A DNA stretch of 64,000 bases from Rhodospirillaceae bacterium (GCA_018701215.1 JABIWH010000039.1:192195-256194); one strand, 5' to 3'; shown: positions 49,567 through 59,185, counted from the stretch's first letter. Made by a program: numbers and translations. The notes: generated by a model not told the origin, from the sequence alone.

Positions 49567-50978
49567 GCGGTCGCCGTCTTGAAGCCTGAATATTTCGGCT
49601 GATCGATGGCGATCTGGTTGACCACGGTGTGGCGCAGGTGTTCGGCCAGGCCGGGGTGGTCCAGGGCGATCTCGCCGTTGCGCAGGCCTTCGACCAGGCG
49701 CCAGCGCAGTTCATCAAGGTTGCCCTTGGTCACAAACAACGCTTCCAGGCGTTGGCGTTCCAGGCGGCGGTGTTCTGGGCCCAGGGCATGATCGCGCAGC
49801 ACGATGTCCAGGGAATTGCCCGCCACCCGCGCCATGAAGTTGCTCCGCCCCTGGGTCTCGGCCATGACGTCGCCATGCAGGAAATCGCGCACGCTAACCA
49901 ACAGCTCGTCGATCCTGGGCATCTCCTCGCTGGCCTCGCTGGCTGGCGCGACCAGTTCCACCGCGCCGGGGAGCAACAGATTGACGCAGTCCACCTGACA
50001 TTCCGAGCTGCGCCGCCCGATGGCCGGGCGCTCCACCGTTGCGTCGGGGCCGTTGCGGTAGTGTTCCGCCATGCCCAGACAGCCGATGGCCCACCAGAAC
50101 GAGCCGAAGACTTCCCAGAATTTCACCCGCGTCGGGTCGACCTCTACGCCCGCGACCGCCTGGTAGCCGGCGAATAGATCCTCATAGGCGCCGAAACCAC
50201 CCACCGGTAAGGCGCTGCCAAAGCGCCATGAATTGGTACAAATCCAGCCCAGATCGCGCATGGGATCGCCAATATGGGCGACCTCCCAATCCAGCACCGC
50301 GACCACACCATTGGGTGAGATCATCAGATTGCCGTTGCGGAAATCGTTATGCACCAGGGCCATTTCCAGGCCGACCGGCAGATGGTCCAGCAGCCAGCGC
50401 CCGGCATAGTCAATCATCGGCTGCGGCGTCTTGAAGGCCTTGTAGCGGTCCCAGGTGGTGTGCACATAGTCCGCCGGCGTTAGGGTGTGCAAACACTGAT
50501 CCAGGCCCGTGGCGTGGAGGTCAATGGCATGGATGCGGGCCAGGATCTGGCCGCATTGATAGGCCAGCTTTGGGCGGATCTCGGCTAGCTCGGGCGAACG
50601 CACGATGCGCGCACCCAAGGCCTCGCCCTGCAGCCAGGACATGATGAAGCCTTCGCCGAGGCCGTCATCAGGGGCTAGAACATAAAAGACCTCCGGCTCG
50701 GGCACGCCGGCCGCCTTGGCCGACTGCATCAACAAGGCCTCCGCCGCCAAGCCGGGATTGTAGGTGATCCGGCCCTCTTCGTGGCCGCCATCGGAACCGC
50801 CACCGGGTGCCCGGCGCAGGGCCAGCAAACGCTCGGCCCCATCCGCGTCCGCGACGGTCAGGCGGTAGGTTTCCTGGCTGGCCCCGCCCGATAGGCGTTC
50901 CGCCGACAGCAGTTTCTTGCAGTCGGCCAGATGCCGTATCAGGACTGTTTCCAGTTTAGCTTCGAAGCTCTCCGTCAC
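49563..50978 (-). CDS. APH-fold phosphotransferase family protein
   Basis: A 471-residue protein of the aminoglycoside-phosphotransferase/choline-kinase fold. Catalytic Brenner motif LVHNDFRNGNLMI and metal motif AVLDWEVAHIGDPMRDLGWI are both intact, with SGGASQETYRL and an N-lobe Arg segment at the N-terminus. The C-terminal extension beyond about residue 330 is family-typical for acyl-CoA-dehydrogenase-associated APH proteins. Start GTG 50978. It is more probably a kinase of a metabolite than antibiotic resistance; substrate unknown. Confidence 0.82.
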   Translation of the reverse strand: MTESFEAKLETVLIRHLADCKKLLSAERLSGGASQETYRLTVADADGAERLLALRRAPGGGSDGGHEEGRITYNPGLAAEALLMQSAKAAGVPEPEVFYVLAPDDGLGEGFIMSWLQGEALGARIVRSPELAEIRPKLAYQCGQILARIHAIDLHATGLDQCLHTLTPADYVHTTWDRYKAFKTPQPMIDYAGRWLLDHLPVGLEMALVHNDFRNGNLMISPNGVVAVLDWEVAHIGDPMRDLGWICTNSWRFGSALPVGGFGAYEDLFAGYQAVAGVEVDPTRVKFWEVFGSFWWAIGCLGMAEHYRNGPDATVERPAIGRRSSECQVDCVNLLLPGAVELVAPASEASEEMPRIDELLVSVRDFLHGDVMAETQGRSNFMARVAGNSLDIVLRDHALGPEHRRLERQRLEALFVTKGNLDELRWRLVEGLRNGEIALDHPGLAEHLRHTVVNQIAIDQPKYSGFKTATA

Positions 50979-51003
50979 CCAAATCCCGCCTTACTCCAAC
51001 CAC

Positions 51004-51034
51004 GCGGCCTCAATCGTTCCAGATATCCATGCCG
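51004..51034. repeat. partial duplicate of the cysK 3' end
   Basis: About 30 bases matching 51126-51155, the last codons and stop of cysK, with one base inserted and one substitution. The two copies are direct repeats flanking the 91-base interval that contains palindromic repeat copy 5. Confidence 0.8.
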
Positions 51035-51091
51035 CCATCGCCTAGTCTCCATGGTTCCTCTTGACCCGCTGATGCCAACGATGCCAATGGA

Positions 51092-51112
51092 CGCCCGGAT
51101 CAAGTCCGGGCA
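51092..51112. repeat. palindromic intergenic repeat, copy 5
   Basis: A solitary member of the family seen at 9226, 9292, 18447 and 18508. 51093-51116 is identical over 24 bases to 9294-9317. It lies just downstream of cysK between direct repeats of the cysK terminus. Confidence 0.8.
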
Positions 51113-51130
51113 TGACGACTGGTGTGCGGC

Positions 51131-52129
51131 TCAATCGTCCCAGATATCCATGCCGTCGAACAGGATTGAGGATATATATCGTTCGGCGAAATCGGGCACG
51201 ATGGCGACCACGGTCTTGCCCTCCATGCCGTCGCGGACGGCAACGCGAAGGGCGGCGCAAACGGCGGCACCGGAAGATATGCCGCAGGGGATACCTTCCG
51301 AGGTCGCCATCAACTTCGCCGTGTCGATTGCATCGTCGTTGCTGACCTGTTCAATGCTGTCAATCTGATCCATATCCAGCACCGGCGGAATAAAGCCCGC
51401 GCCGATGCCCTGGATCATATGGGGGCTGTGGTTGCCGCCCGATATGACCGGGCTGTCCATGGGTTCCACGGCAGTGATGTGAACATCTGGCTTTCTGGCC
51501 TTCAGTACATCCGCGACCCCGGTCAGGGTGCCACCCGTGCCAACGCCCATGACCACGGCGTCAACGTTGCCAGCCGTATCGGCCCAGATTTCCTCTGCCG
51601 TGGTGCGGCGGTGGATTTCCGGGTTGGCGGGATGACCGAACTGATAGGGCATGACCGCACCATCAATAGCGGCGACCAATTCCTCGGCCTTTTTAATGGA
51701 GCCGTTGATGCCTTCGGCCCGCGGCGTCAGTTCCAGCTCGGCGCCCAGGGCGAGGAACATTTTGCGCCGCTCTTTCGAGAAACTGTCGGGCATGGTCAGG
51801 ATGCAACGGTAACCCTTGGCGGCGCAGACAAAGGCCAGACCGACGCCGGTATTTCCCGACGTCGGCTCGACAATGGTCGAGCCGGGGCCAATGCTGCCGT
51901 CGGCTTCCATGGCCGCGATCATGGCCACGGCCAGGCGGTCCTTGACCGAGGACATGGGATTGAAGAATTCCAGTTTGACCAGAACCTCCGCCTTGGCGCC
52001 GGCGTTCTTGGCAATATTGTTCAGCCGCACCAGGGGCGTATTGCCGATGGTCTCGGTGATGTCGCCATAAACCCGGCCGCGGCCCGGCGGGTCTAAATTC
52101 AAATCGGTGTTATCCAACGGATTGCTCAT
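51131..52129 (-). CDS. cysK: cysteine synthase A
   Basis: A 332-residue PLP enzyme forming cysteine from O-acetylserine and sulfide. The PLP lysine is in NPMSSVKDRLA, the substrate loop is EPTSGNTGVGLAF, the phosphate loop is VMGVGTGGTLTGVADVL, and the C-terminal SEGIPCGISSGAAVCAAL is typical. ATG 52129 (MSNPLDN) follows GGGGGA. The extreme C-terminus ends GMDIWDD, in line with the CysK tail that can bind SAT (usually ending in Ile on SAT). Solitary gene in this window. Confidence 0.94.
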   Translation of the reverse strand: MSNPLDNTDLNLDPPGRGRVYGDITETIGNTPLVRLNNIAKNAGAKAEVLVKLEFFNPMSSVKDRLAVAMIAAMEADGSIGPGSTIVEPTSGNTGVGLAFVCAAKGYRCILTMPDSFSKERRKMFLALGAELELTPRAEGINGSIKKAEELVAAIDGAVMPYQFGHPANPEIHRRTTAEEIWADTAGNVDAVVMGVGTGGTLTGVADVLKARKPDVHITAVEPMDSPVISGGNHSPHMIQGIGAGFIPPVLDMDQIDSIEQVSNDDAIDTAKLMATSEGIPCGISSGAAVCAALRVAVRDGMEGKTVVAIVPDFAERYISSILFDGMDIWDD

Positions 52130-52221
52130 GATTGTCTTCCCCCAAGGAATGCTGTTTCTAACAATCCATCCTGACAAAGTTGCAATTGTTCAGCAACCGT
52201 CTTGTCCTTCACGGTCGCCGC

Positions 52222-53718
52222 TCATGCTTCCGCGCCTTTTCGGATGACGAACAGGAATGCCAACGGCGCGGCCAGGGCGGAGGCCAAGGTGAGCAGGTGG
52301 AAGGCATTGATATAGCCGATCATCGAGGCCTGATGGCGCACTTCCTCCAACAGGCGTGCATGCAGGGGCGGTGTGCCCGGCTCGCCCAGAATGGTGATCC
52401 AGAGGCTCAGGTTACGCATATCGAAAGCGTCGATCATGGCGCTCAAATTGACCGTGGCCTCGGCGGAGGTGCGGAAAAATACCACCAGCGTCAGGGCGAT
52501 GAAGATGGAGCTGCCCAACAGACGGCACAACGAGAATATGGCATTGCCCTGGGTCAATAGGTGCATGGGCAGGGTGGAAAAGGCCAATACGGCCATGGGA
52601 GTATAGGCGGTGCCAAAACCGATGCCATGGAGAATATTGGTCCAGAATACGTCCGCCGTGGTCATGTTGATATCCAGCGAGGACATCCACAGCCCCGCCA
52701 CCGACTGCAAGGCCAGGCCGGTGAACAGGCAAAGCCGGGCGTTAAAGCGGGTAAATTGCACAACGATGAAGAAACTCAGGAAATTACCCATGCCGCGGGC
52801 GGAAATCAGATAGCCGACGATCGAATCGGGATAGCCGCGCAAATCCTGCAGCAGCGGTGGAAACAAGATCATGGGCGTGAATTGCAGCATGCCCATGATC
52901 AGGGCCAAGGTAATACCGATGGTGAAATTGCGGTCCCTGAAGGTCGCGGGGTCGAACAGCGCCTGGCGCGCGGTCAGAATGTGGATGATGAACAGATAAA
53001 AGAATACGACGGCCAGGAGCAGTTCCAATTGGATTTCATAGCTCTCCAGCCAATCCAGCCGCTGCCCCCGGTCGAACATCAATTGCGTGGCGCCGATGGC
53101 GATGGCGATCAAGACAAAGCCCAGATAGTCGAACCGTTGCGTCTTGCCCTTTTCTTCATTGGAGAGGGAGGCAAAGGCCAGCAAGCCGGCAACGATGCCA
53201 GCGGGCAGGATCATGAAAAAGGCCCAGCGCCAGTTGATCAGCTCGGCCATCAGGCCGCCGAATAACGGCCCCAGGATCGGCCCCATAACGCCGCCCACCC
53301 CCCAGGCCATCAAAATGAACGGATGCTGTGCCTTGGAAAAACTGGCCAGCAGAATAGCCTGGCCCAGGGGAAAGATCGGCGCCCCGAACAGGCCCTGCAG
53401 CACGCGGGTCCCCAACATGGCTTCCAGGGAATCCGCCGTTCCCGCCAGCACGGAAAAAGATGTGAAGCCGGCGATCGCGCCGACCATCAGGTTGCGCCAA
53501 CCAAATTTCGAGGCCAGCCACCCGGTCAGGGGCGTGGCGATGGCGGTGGCGACCAGATTGAAGGTGATGATCCACGAGACCTGATCCTGGGTCGCCGACA
53601 GCGCGCCCTTCATCTGCGGCAGGATCACCGCGACCGAGGTCATAGTGGCACCAAACAACAGGGTGGCGAACTGCACCGTCAGCAGGATCAGCCATTGCCG
53701 CAAGGTAAAATGACGCAT
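52222..53718 (-). CDS. DHA2-family (14-TM) MFS drug exporter
   Basis: A 498-residue MFS protein with about 14 helices, of the DHA2/EmrB type. It shows WLASKFGWRNLMVGAIAGFTSFSVLAG (loop 2-3) and the motif-C-like AWGVGGVMGPILGPLFGGLM in helix 5, with inserted helices after residue 200. Neither an EmrA-type adaptor nor an outer-membrane channel gene is adjacent. The substrate is unknown. Confidence 0.87.
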   Translation of the reverse strand: MRHFTLRQWLILLTVQFATLLFGATMTSVAVILPQMKGALSATQDQVSWIITFNLVATAIATPLTGWLASKFGWRNLMVGAIAGFTSFSVLAGTADSLEAMLGTRVLQGLFGAPIFPLGQAILLASFSKAQHPFILMAWGVGGVMGPILGPLFGGLMAELINWRWAFFMILPAGIVAGLLAFASLSNEEKGKTQRFDYLGFVLIAIAIGATQLMFDRGQRLDWLESYEIQLELLLAVVFFYLFIIHILTARQALFDPATFRDRNFTIGITLALIMGMLQFTPMILFPPLLQDLRGYPDSIVGYLISARGMGNFLSFFIVVQFTRFNARLCLFTGLALQSVAGLWMSSLDINMTTADVFWTNILHGIGFGTAYTPMAVLAFSTLPMHLLTQGNAIFSLCRLLGSSIFIALTLVVFFRTSAEATVNLSAMIDAFDMRNLSLWITILGEPGTPPLHARLLEEVRHQASMIGYINAFHLLTLASALAAPLAFLFVIRKGAEA

Positions 53719-53936
53719 ACTCCCGGCGCCCTATGGCAAGCCGAGTTTAGAACGCCGGGCGCCGCCGCCGGCGCGCGCCAGAGCGCCCGGCCATGCCAGG
53801 CGGTAATGCGGCAATAATGTGATGTACCCCATGGACATCGTGAACGATCATCCTCGTCAAACAAGCCTGAAGTGTATAGGGCATCGGCGGGCCTGGATAT
53901 GGCCAAGACGGTGGCAGGCCGCTTCGTTGCTTCGTT

Positions 53937-55172
53937 TCAAGTGACCGAAACGGGCAGTTTGTCAAAGCCGCGAAAACGTACGCGGGGGCTTAGCTGACTG
54001 GTGCCATTTCTTTTGAGGTTAGGAAAGCGATCGATGAATTTTCCAATCGCCACCCGGCCCTCGATGCGCCCCAAAGTGTTGCCCATGCAAATGTGTTTGC
54101 CGAGGCCAAAAGCGATCTGTCGGTTAGGATTGCGCGAAATATCGACATTTTCCGGATCGTCGAACTGCGCCGGATCGCGGTTGGCGGCGGCGATGCAGCA
54201 ATGAATGAATGATCCGGCGGGAATGGTGGTCTCGCCAAATACCACGTCTTCCATCGCCTTGCGGTTGCCGATCTGCAGCGGCGATTGATAACGCAGGGAT
54301 TCTTCGATTGCGCTGCGGATCAATTCCGGATCGTCTTGCAGCCGTTGCAATTGATCCGACGCCTGCAACAGCATATCGACGCTATTGCCGATCAAATTAG
54401 CCGTGGTTTCATGGCCGGCGTTCAGCAGGAAAATGCAATTCTGTACCAGCTCCACCGGGCTTAGGCGTTCGCCATCGACTTCGCCAAAAATTAGCGCGGC
54501 AAGCACTTCGCCGATCTGGCTGCCCCTGGGGTTTTCCCGGCGCTTGGCGATCAGCTCGTTCAGCATCTCTTCGAATTCCACCACCGCCCCTTCACCGGCG
54601 CGCAACTCCGCGGGCGCGACCACGGGGTCGAGCGCACCAAGAATAAGATTGGAATAGCCGCGCAGCAGATGCCGCTGCTCTTCGGGCACGCCCAGCATAT
54701 CGGAAATCACCTGCGTCGGCAGGGCCAGGGCGTAGTCTTCGATGATTTCAAAATCACCCATGGCCTCAAGCTTGTCCAACAGATCATCGATTACCCGTTC
54801 GACGACCGGCTCCAACTCAGCCAGTTTTCGCGGCGTGAATGCGGCGGCCAGCAGTTTGCGGACCCGGGTGTGAATGGGCGGATCGTTGAACACCAGACTG
54901 GTGGTGTGATGGGTATAGAGCGGTCCATCGCCAAACCTGGGTTTGAAGGCGATTTTCTTGTCGGAGCTCATGGCGGGATGTCTGAACGACTGGACGACGT
55001 CGTCATAGCGGGTCAGGAAATAGCTACCATCGGCATTCCGGTGCACGGGATCGTGTTCGCGCAACATCCGATAGGTGGGAAAGGGGTTGCGTGCCGCCTC
55101 GTTGTCGAAGTCGCTTAGATTGAAGGCTTTGGCCATTTTAAGATCGGATTGAAGATCGGACATGTCTGCCAT
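53937..55172 (-). CDS. cytochrome P450
   Basis: A 411-residue soluble class I P450. The I-helix oxygen-binding motif is LLNAGHETTANLI, the ExxR motif is EESLRYQS, and the heme-binding loop is FGLGKHICMGNTLGR with Cys362 as the thiolate ligand. ATG 55172 (MADMSDLQ) starts four bases after the stop of the upstream MaoC-like gene, so the two are coupled; no ferredoxin or reductase gene is adjacent. Substrate unknown; the MaoC partner suggests an acyl-CoA or steroid/lipid-type acid. Confidence 0.92.
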   Translation of the reverse strand: MADMSDLQSDLKMAKAFNLSDFDNEAARNPFPTYRMLREHDPVHRNADGSYFLTRYDDVVQSFRHPAMSSDKKIAFKPRFGDGPLYTHHTTSLVFNDPPIHTRVRKLLAAAFTPRKLAELEPVVERVIDDLLDKLEAMGDFEIIEDYALALPTQVISDMLGVPEEQRHLLRGYSNLILGALDPVVAPAELRAGEGAVVEFEEMLNELIAKRRENPRGSQIGEVLAALIFGEVDGERLSPVELVQNCIFLLNAGHETTANLIGNSVDMLLQASDQLQRLQDDPELIRSAIEESLRYQSPLQIGNRKAMEDVVFGETTIPAGSFIHCCIAAANRDPAQFDDPENVDISRNPNRQIAFGLGKHICMGNTLGRIEGRVAIGKFIDRFPNLKRNGTSQLSPRVRFRGFDKLPVSVT

Positions 55173-55176
55173 TGTT

Positions 55177-56037
55177 TTATTCCAGCCCTGCCAATTGCGC
55201 GCGGCCACCCGCCAATACCAGCTTTTCCCGCGCCAGAACCCAGGTTTCAAATTGCACCGCCGCGCCGTCGAGCCAAAGATAGGTGGTCAGCTCTTCTCCC
55301 GGATAAACCGGCGCCGCGAAAGAGGCCGAGAATCCTTTCAGGCGTTTGCCATCATGCTCGCCCGTTGCCTGCAAGACCGCCCTGCAGGCATGTCCCCAAA
55401 CTGACAAGCCATGCATGATCGGCCCGGCAAAACCCTGCTGCCGGGCAACAGATGGCGTCGAATGGATTTTGGCCCGCCCGCCCAGCAAACGGTAAATCAA
55501 GGCGGCTTGCGGTGAAGTCGCGATCGATACGGTGGCATCCGCCTGCCGCTCCGGGCGGGCCTTGGCCGTGGGGCGCTGCCCCATGGGCGCGCCATCAACA
55601 CGAAAATCGCGGGCCATGTAGCTGGCGTGTAGCTGCGCTAGAACGGCACCGCTATCGGCGTCTCTGATCGTGGTCTCGCCGGCCAATATGGTGGCATTCT
55701 GTTTCGGTTTATCCACGGCGCCGACGATGCGGTTGTCCGCGCGCAGTTGGGCCGAAAGGGGGAATGCCTGATGAATTTCCATGCCCTGTGACAAATGGAT
55801 CAGTTTCGGCCACTCAATGCCCAATTCCAAAACAAAGGCAATATCCCACGCCGCGACCGAGGCGAAGGTTGGAAACACCGCTAGGTTATCCTCCAACACG
55901 AATTGCAGTTGCCGCTCATTAGTTGGCTCCAAACCAAGCCCGATACCCAGACCATACAAAATCACCTGGGCCTCGTCATAGCTATAGGATTTATCCAGGC
56001 TTTGGTGTCGCAGCAGATCTTGATAGGTCAATGTCAT
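55177..56037 (-). CDS. MaoC/hotdog hydratase-like protein lacking the catalytic Asp
   Basis: A 286-residue double-hotdog protein of the peroxisomal hydratase-2/MaoC type. Residues 1-150 form the N-terminal hotdog (FPTFASVAAWDIAFVLELGI). The C-terminal MaoC domain reads IYRLLGGRAKIHSTPSVA...GPIMHGLSVWG. In active (R)-hydratases this site is Y-R-x-x-G-D-x-N-P-L-H. Here Asp is Gly187 and the N-P-L is A-K-I, while His192 remains. It therefore may have lost hydratase activity or use different chemistry. Coupled to the P450 gene. Confidence 0.8.
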   Translation of the reverse strand: MTLTYQDLLRHQSLDKSYSYDEAQVILYGLGIGLGLEPTNERQLQFVLEDNLAVFPTFASVAAWDIAFVLELGIEWPKLIHLSQGMEIHQAFPLSAQLRADNRIVGAVDKPKQNATILAGETTIRDADSGAVLAQLHASYMARDFRVDGAPMGQRPTAKARPERQADATVSIATSPQAALIYRLLGGRAKIHSTPSVARQQGFAGPIMHGLSVWGHACRAVLQATGEHDGKRLKGFSASFAAPVYPGEELTTYLWLDGAAVQFETWVLAREKLVLAGGRAQLAGLE

Positions 56038-56237
56038 GGGCAGCCGTCAATTTTGCGATCAGGTTTTGTCTGGCGCGTGAATTGGAAGATAACGGTAAAT
56101 ACTGGCCTCAGGTACAGATAGTTGGCAAGCCGCCACATTGCTGCCATCGATTCTTCCAGAAATAGCCGCGCGCCGGTCTAACCGCCGCCTTATGGCCGGG
56201 GCCTGATCTCGCCTGTATTACAACAGGAGAGACCGCC

Positions 56238-58520
56238 ATGCCGACTGCCCCCCATCGTCCGCCATCTGATCAGCGCTTCGCTGTTCTAATCATGAATTGT
56301 CTGGCTGCCTTGATCCTGGTGATTACCGTTGCCGTGGCCTCAACTAATGCTTCGGCCAATCCGGGGCCGCCCGTGCGGCCCGACGAGGTGGGGGAGGGAA
56401 GTTTGCTGCTGCGGCCCGAAGGCAAAGATGGCGCCCCGGGCGGCGGGCTCTATCGGGCCGCCCTGGTGCAAAAGACCGAGGTGGAGATCGATGTCTCCGG
56501 ACTGGTGGCACGCGCCGTGGTACGGCAGGAATTCGCCAACAACGCCGAGACCTGGATGGAAGGCATCTATGTCTTTCCTCTGCCCCACAAGGCGGCGGTG
56601 GACAGCTTGCGCCTGATGGTCGGCGAGCGGGTGATCGAAGGCCGTATCGAGGAACGAAAAAAGGCGCAAAAGCAATATGCCCAGGCCAAGCGTCAGGGCA
56701 AAAAAGCAGCCTTGGTGGAGGCGGAGCGTCCGAACATTTTCACCACCACGATCGCCAATATCGCGCCCGGCGAAGTGGTGAAGGTGGAAATCCGTTATCA
56801 ACACAGCGTGGCCTATCAAAGCGGCGAATTCCGCCTGCGCTTTCCCATGGTGGTGGCCCCGCGGTACATTTCGGGAGTGGCACGGATCGCCCGCTTTGGC
56901 GCCAACGGTTGGGCCGCTGCCGCGACGGGTGGTCATGCGGCAAGCCCCAAAACCAACGCGCAACGCATTGCCCAGCCGGTGCAAAAGCCCGGCCCCAACG
57001 ATGAACGCGATCTGAACCCGGTTTCATTGACGGTACGCCTGAACGCCGGCGTCCCCCTGGCCGAAGTCAGGAGCCATCATCACAAGATTGCTCTCGATAG
57101 CCATGCCGAGGACCGGCGTACCATCACCTTGGCAAATGGCGAAGTGCCCGCCGATCGGGATTTCGAGCTGACCTGGCGGCCCCAGCCGGGTGCCGCGCCC
57201 CAGGCCGGGCTGTTCGTCGAGACCGACGCCCCGGTGCTAACGGCACCGCGTATCCGCCATGCCTTGTTGTTATTGATGCCGCCGTCCGCCACAGATTTGA
57301 ACGGCGCGCGCCAGGCGCGGGAATTGCAGTTCGTACTCGATACCTCCGGCTCCATGGGCGGCGAGTCTATTCGCCAAGCCAAGGCGGCCTTGCTGCGCGC
57401 GCTCGGCAGCCTGGGCGGTCGGGACTATTTCAACATCGTCGAATTCAACAGCGCGCACAGTACGCTGTTCACCGCACCCAGGCCGGCCGATGCGGCGCAT
57501 CTGGGCCAGGCCAGGGCCTGGGTTGCAAACCTGCAAGCCGGCGGCGGTACCGAGATGGCCCCCGCCCTGGCCACGGCCCTGCAACAGGCCACCCTGCAAC
57601 AGAGAGGTACGCCAGGGCGGCTGCGCCAGGTGGTGTTCATGACTGACGGTGCCGTGGGTAACGAGGCGCCATTGTTCGCGCTGATCGCCAAGTCGCTGGG
57701 TACGGCTCGGCTGTTCATGGTGGGTATCGGCGCGGCCCCCAACAGCCACTTCATGCGCGGCGCGGCCCAGGCCGGGCGCGGCAGCTTTGTCCATATCGGT
57801 TCCACCGCCCAGGTCGGTGCGCGGATAGATGAACTGGTAAAGAAACTCAGCCAGCCCGCCCTGACCGATATCGAGGTGCGTTTCGATGGCGCGGTGGCGG
57901 AGTTGGCCCGCGACCCGGTGCCCGATCTTTATGCCGGCGAACCGTTGCTGGTGGTAGCGAAGCTGACCGGCGAGGCCCATACGGTGCGCCTCAGCGGGCG
58001 CTGGGGCAAGCATGCCTGGCGCCAGGATATGGATCTGCAAGGCGGCCAGGTGGGCAAGGGTATCGGCAAGTTATGGGCCCAGCGCCGGATCACCGCGTTG
58101 GAGGATAACCCGGACAGAAGCGAGAACCCGGGCCAGCTGGATGCCCAGATTTTGGCCATGGCCATGGATTACGGTCTGGTCAGCCGCCTGACCGCCCTGA
58201 TCGCGGTGGACAAGGTACAATCCCGGCTCGACGAAGAAGCATTTTTGGGCAACCAAGAGCTAGCCGCCAATCTGCCCTACGGTTGGCGTTTCGAAAAAGT
58301 CTTCGGCAAATCCCCCGCTCCGCTAAGAGAGGCCTCGTTCAAGACTGTTTCTCCCCTGGCCTCCAACGTATCTCAGGATAGCGCGCCGTCGGTCCGCCTA
58401 CCGGCGACCGCCACGCCGTCCAGCCTGTTGCTGCTGGCTGGCTTGATCCTGACCCTGTTGGCCCTAACTCTGTTGCTGCCAGCTTTGTTTGGCTGGCGCG
58501 GAATGGAGCCGAGCTCTTGA
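56238..58520 (+). CDS. marine proteobacterial sortase target protein (VIT and vWA domains)
   Basis: A 760-residue exported protein of the TIGR03788 type. An N-terminal hydrophobic signal (about residues 17-38) is followed by a VIT domain (about 55-190, with EFANNAETWMEGIYVFPLPH and ERPNIFTTTIANIAPGEVVKVEIRY), then a vWA domain with MIDAS DTSGS at 368-372. The C-terminus carries sorting signal LPATATP (721-727), a hydrophobic helix and a short tail with one Arg. GGAGAG precedes ATG 56238. Its TGA overlaps the next gene's TTG start. Substrate of the adjacent class GN sortase; role is likely cell-surface or periplasmic anchoring. Confidence 0.92.
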   Translation: MPTAPHRPPSDQRFAVLIMNCLAALILVITVAVASTNASANPGPPVRPDEVGEGSLLLRPEGKDGAPGGGLYRAALVQKTEVEIDVSGLVARAVVRQEFANNAETWMEGIYVFPLPHKAAVDSLRLMVGERVIEGRIEERKKAQKQYAQAKRQGKKAALVEAERPNIFTTTIANIAPGEVVKVEIRYQHSVAYQSGEFRLRFPMVVAPRYISGVARIARFGANGWAAAATGGHAASPKTNAQRIAQPVQKPGPNDERDLNPVSLTVRLNAGVPLAEVRSHHHKIALDSHAEDRRTITLANGEVPADRDFELTWRPQPGAAPQAGLFVETDAPVLTAPRIRHALLLLMPPSATDLNGARQARELQFVLDTSGSMGGESIRQAKAALLRALGSLGGRDYFNIVEFNSAHSTLFTAPRPADAAHLGQARAWVANLQAGGGTEMAPALATALQQATLQQRGTPGRLRQVVFMTDGAVGNEAPLFALIAKSLGTARLFMVGIGAAPNSHFMRGAAQAGRGSFVHIGSTAQVGARIDELVKKLSQPALTDIEVRFDGAVAELARDPVPDLYAGEPLLVVAKLTGEAHTVRLSGRWGKHAWRQDMDLQGGQVGKGIGKLWAQRRITALEDNPDRSENPGQLDAQILAMAMDYGLVSRLTALIAVDKVQSRLDEEAFLGNQELAANLPYGWRFEKVFGKSPAPLREASFKTVSPLASNVSQDSAPSVRLPATATPSSLLLLAGLILTLLALTLLLPALFGWRGMEPSS

Positions 58521-59185
58521 GGTCTACCCCTCAGCAGAAGGTCGGCTCCATCCCAACCCGCCGCGCGCAGATTGTTAAGTGGCAATTTGTACCCGTTGCC
58601 GTGGCGGGTCTCTGCCTCGTGTTGGGCCTGGTTCTGCTGGCACAGGGCTTGTGGATCCCCATTAAAGCCCAGCTGGCGCAGATCCTGTTGGCGCGGGCCT
58701 GGGCGCAGACCTTGCAGGGCCATGCCGCACCACCCTGGCCCGGTGCCGATACCACCGCCGTGGCGGAATTAAGCTTTGCCGATAAATCCTTCGTGGTGCT
58801 TTCGGGCGGCAGTGGTCAGGCCTTGGCCTTCGCGCCCAGCCACTTGTCCGGCACGCCGCAGCCGGGAGCGGCGGGACTTTCAGTGATCGCGGGGCACAGG
58901 GATACGCATTTTTCTTCGCTGGGCCGACTGGCACCGGGCCAAATCGTCTCGCTGCGCCGGGCCGATGGTTCGCGGCACCACTTCCGCATAACGGAGGGCC
59001 GTATCATGGATGCGCGGACGGCACGTCTGAATGCCCGGGGCGGGCCGCCGCGTCTGGCCCTGGTGACCTGTTGGCCCCTGGATAGTCCGGTGCCGGGCGG
59101 GCCGTTACGGTTTGTGCTATTCGCCAACCTCATACCAATCTCATACCAATGGCGCACCAACAACAAACCACCGCCTTACCAATAG
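58517..59185 (+). CDS. class GN sortase
   Basis: A 222-residue membrane transpeptidase. One N-terminal helix (about residues 22-45) anchors it. The catalytic His is in VIAGHRDTHF (His127), Cys in LVTCWPLDS (Cys185), and Arg198 in PGGPLRFVLF, the sortase triad. The likely start is TTG 58517, overlapping the target gene's stop (TTGA); no ATG or GTG is suitable downstream before the helix. It cleaves the LPxTATP-type signal of the preceding protein. Direct repeats of ACCAAT occur in the last 40 codons and just past the stop. Confidence 0.93.
   Translation: MRSTPQQKVGSIPTRRAQIVKWQFVPVAVAGLCLVLGLVLLAQGLWIPIKAQLAQILLARAWAQTLQGHAAPPWPGADTTAVAELSFADKSFVVLSGGSGQALAFAPSHLSGTPQPGAAGLSVIAGHRDTHFSSLGRLAPGQIVSLRRADGSRHHFRITEGRIMDARTARLNARGGPPRLALVTCWPLDSPVPGGPLRFVLFANLIPISYQWRTNNKPPPYQ

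Noticed and set aside
53719..53936. GC-rich inverted repeats between the DHA2 exporter and the P450 gene
   Set aside because: Short GC palindromes without a T-run or match to the repeat family; too common in GC-rich DNA to call a terminator.
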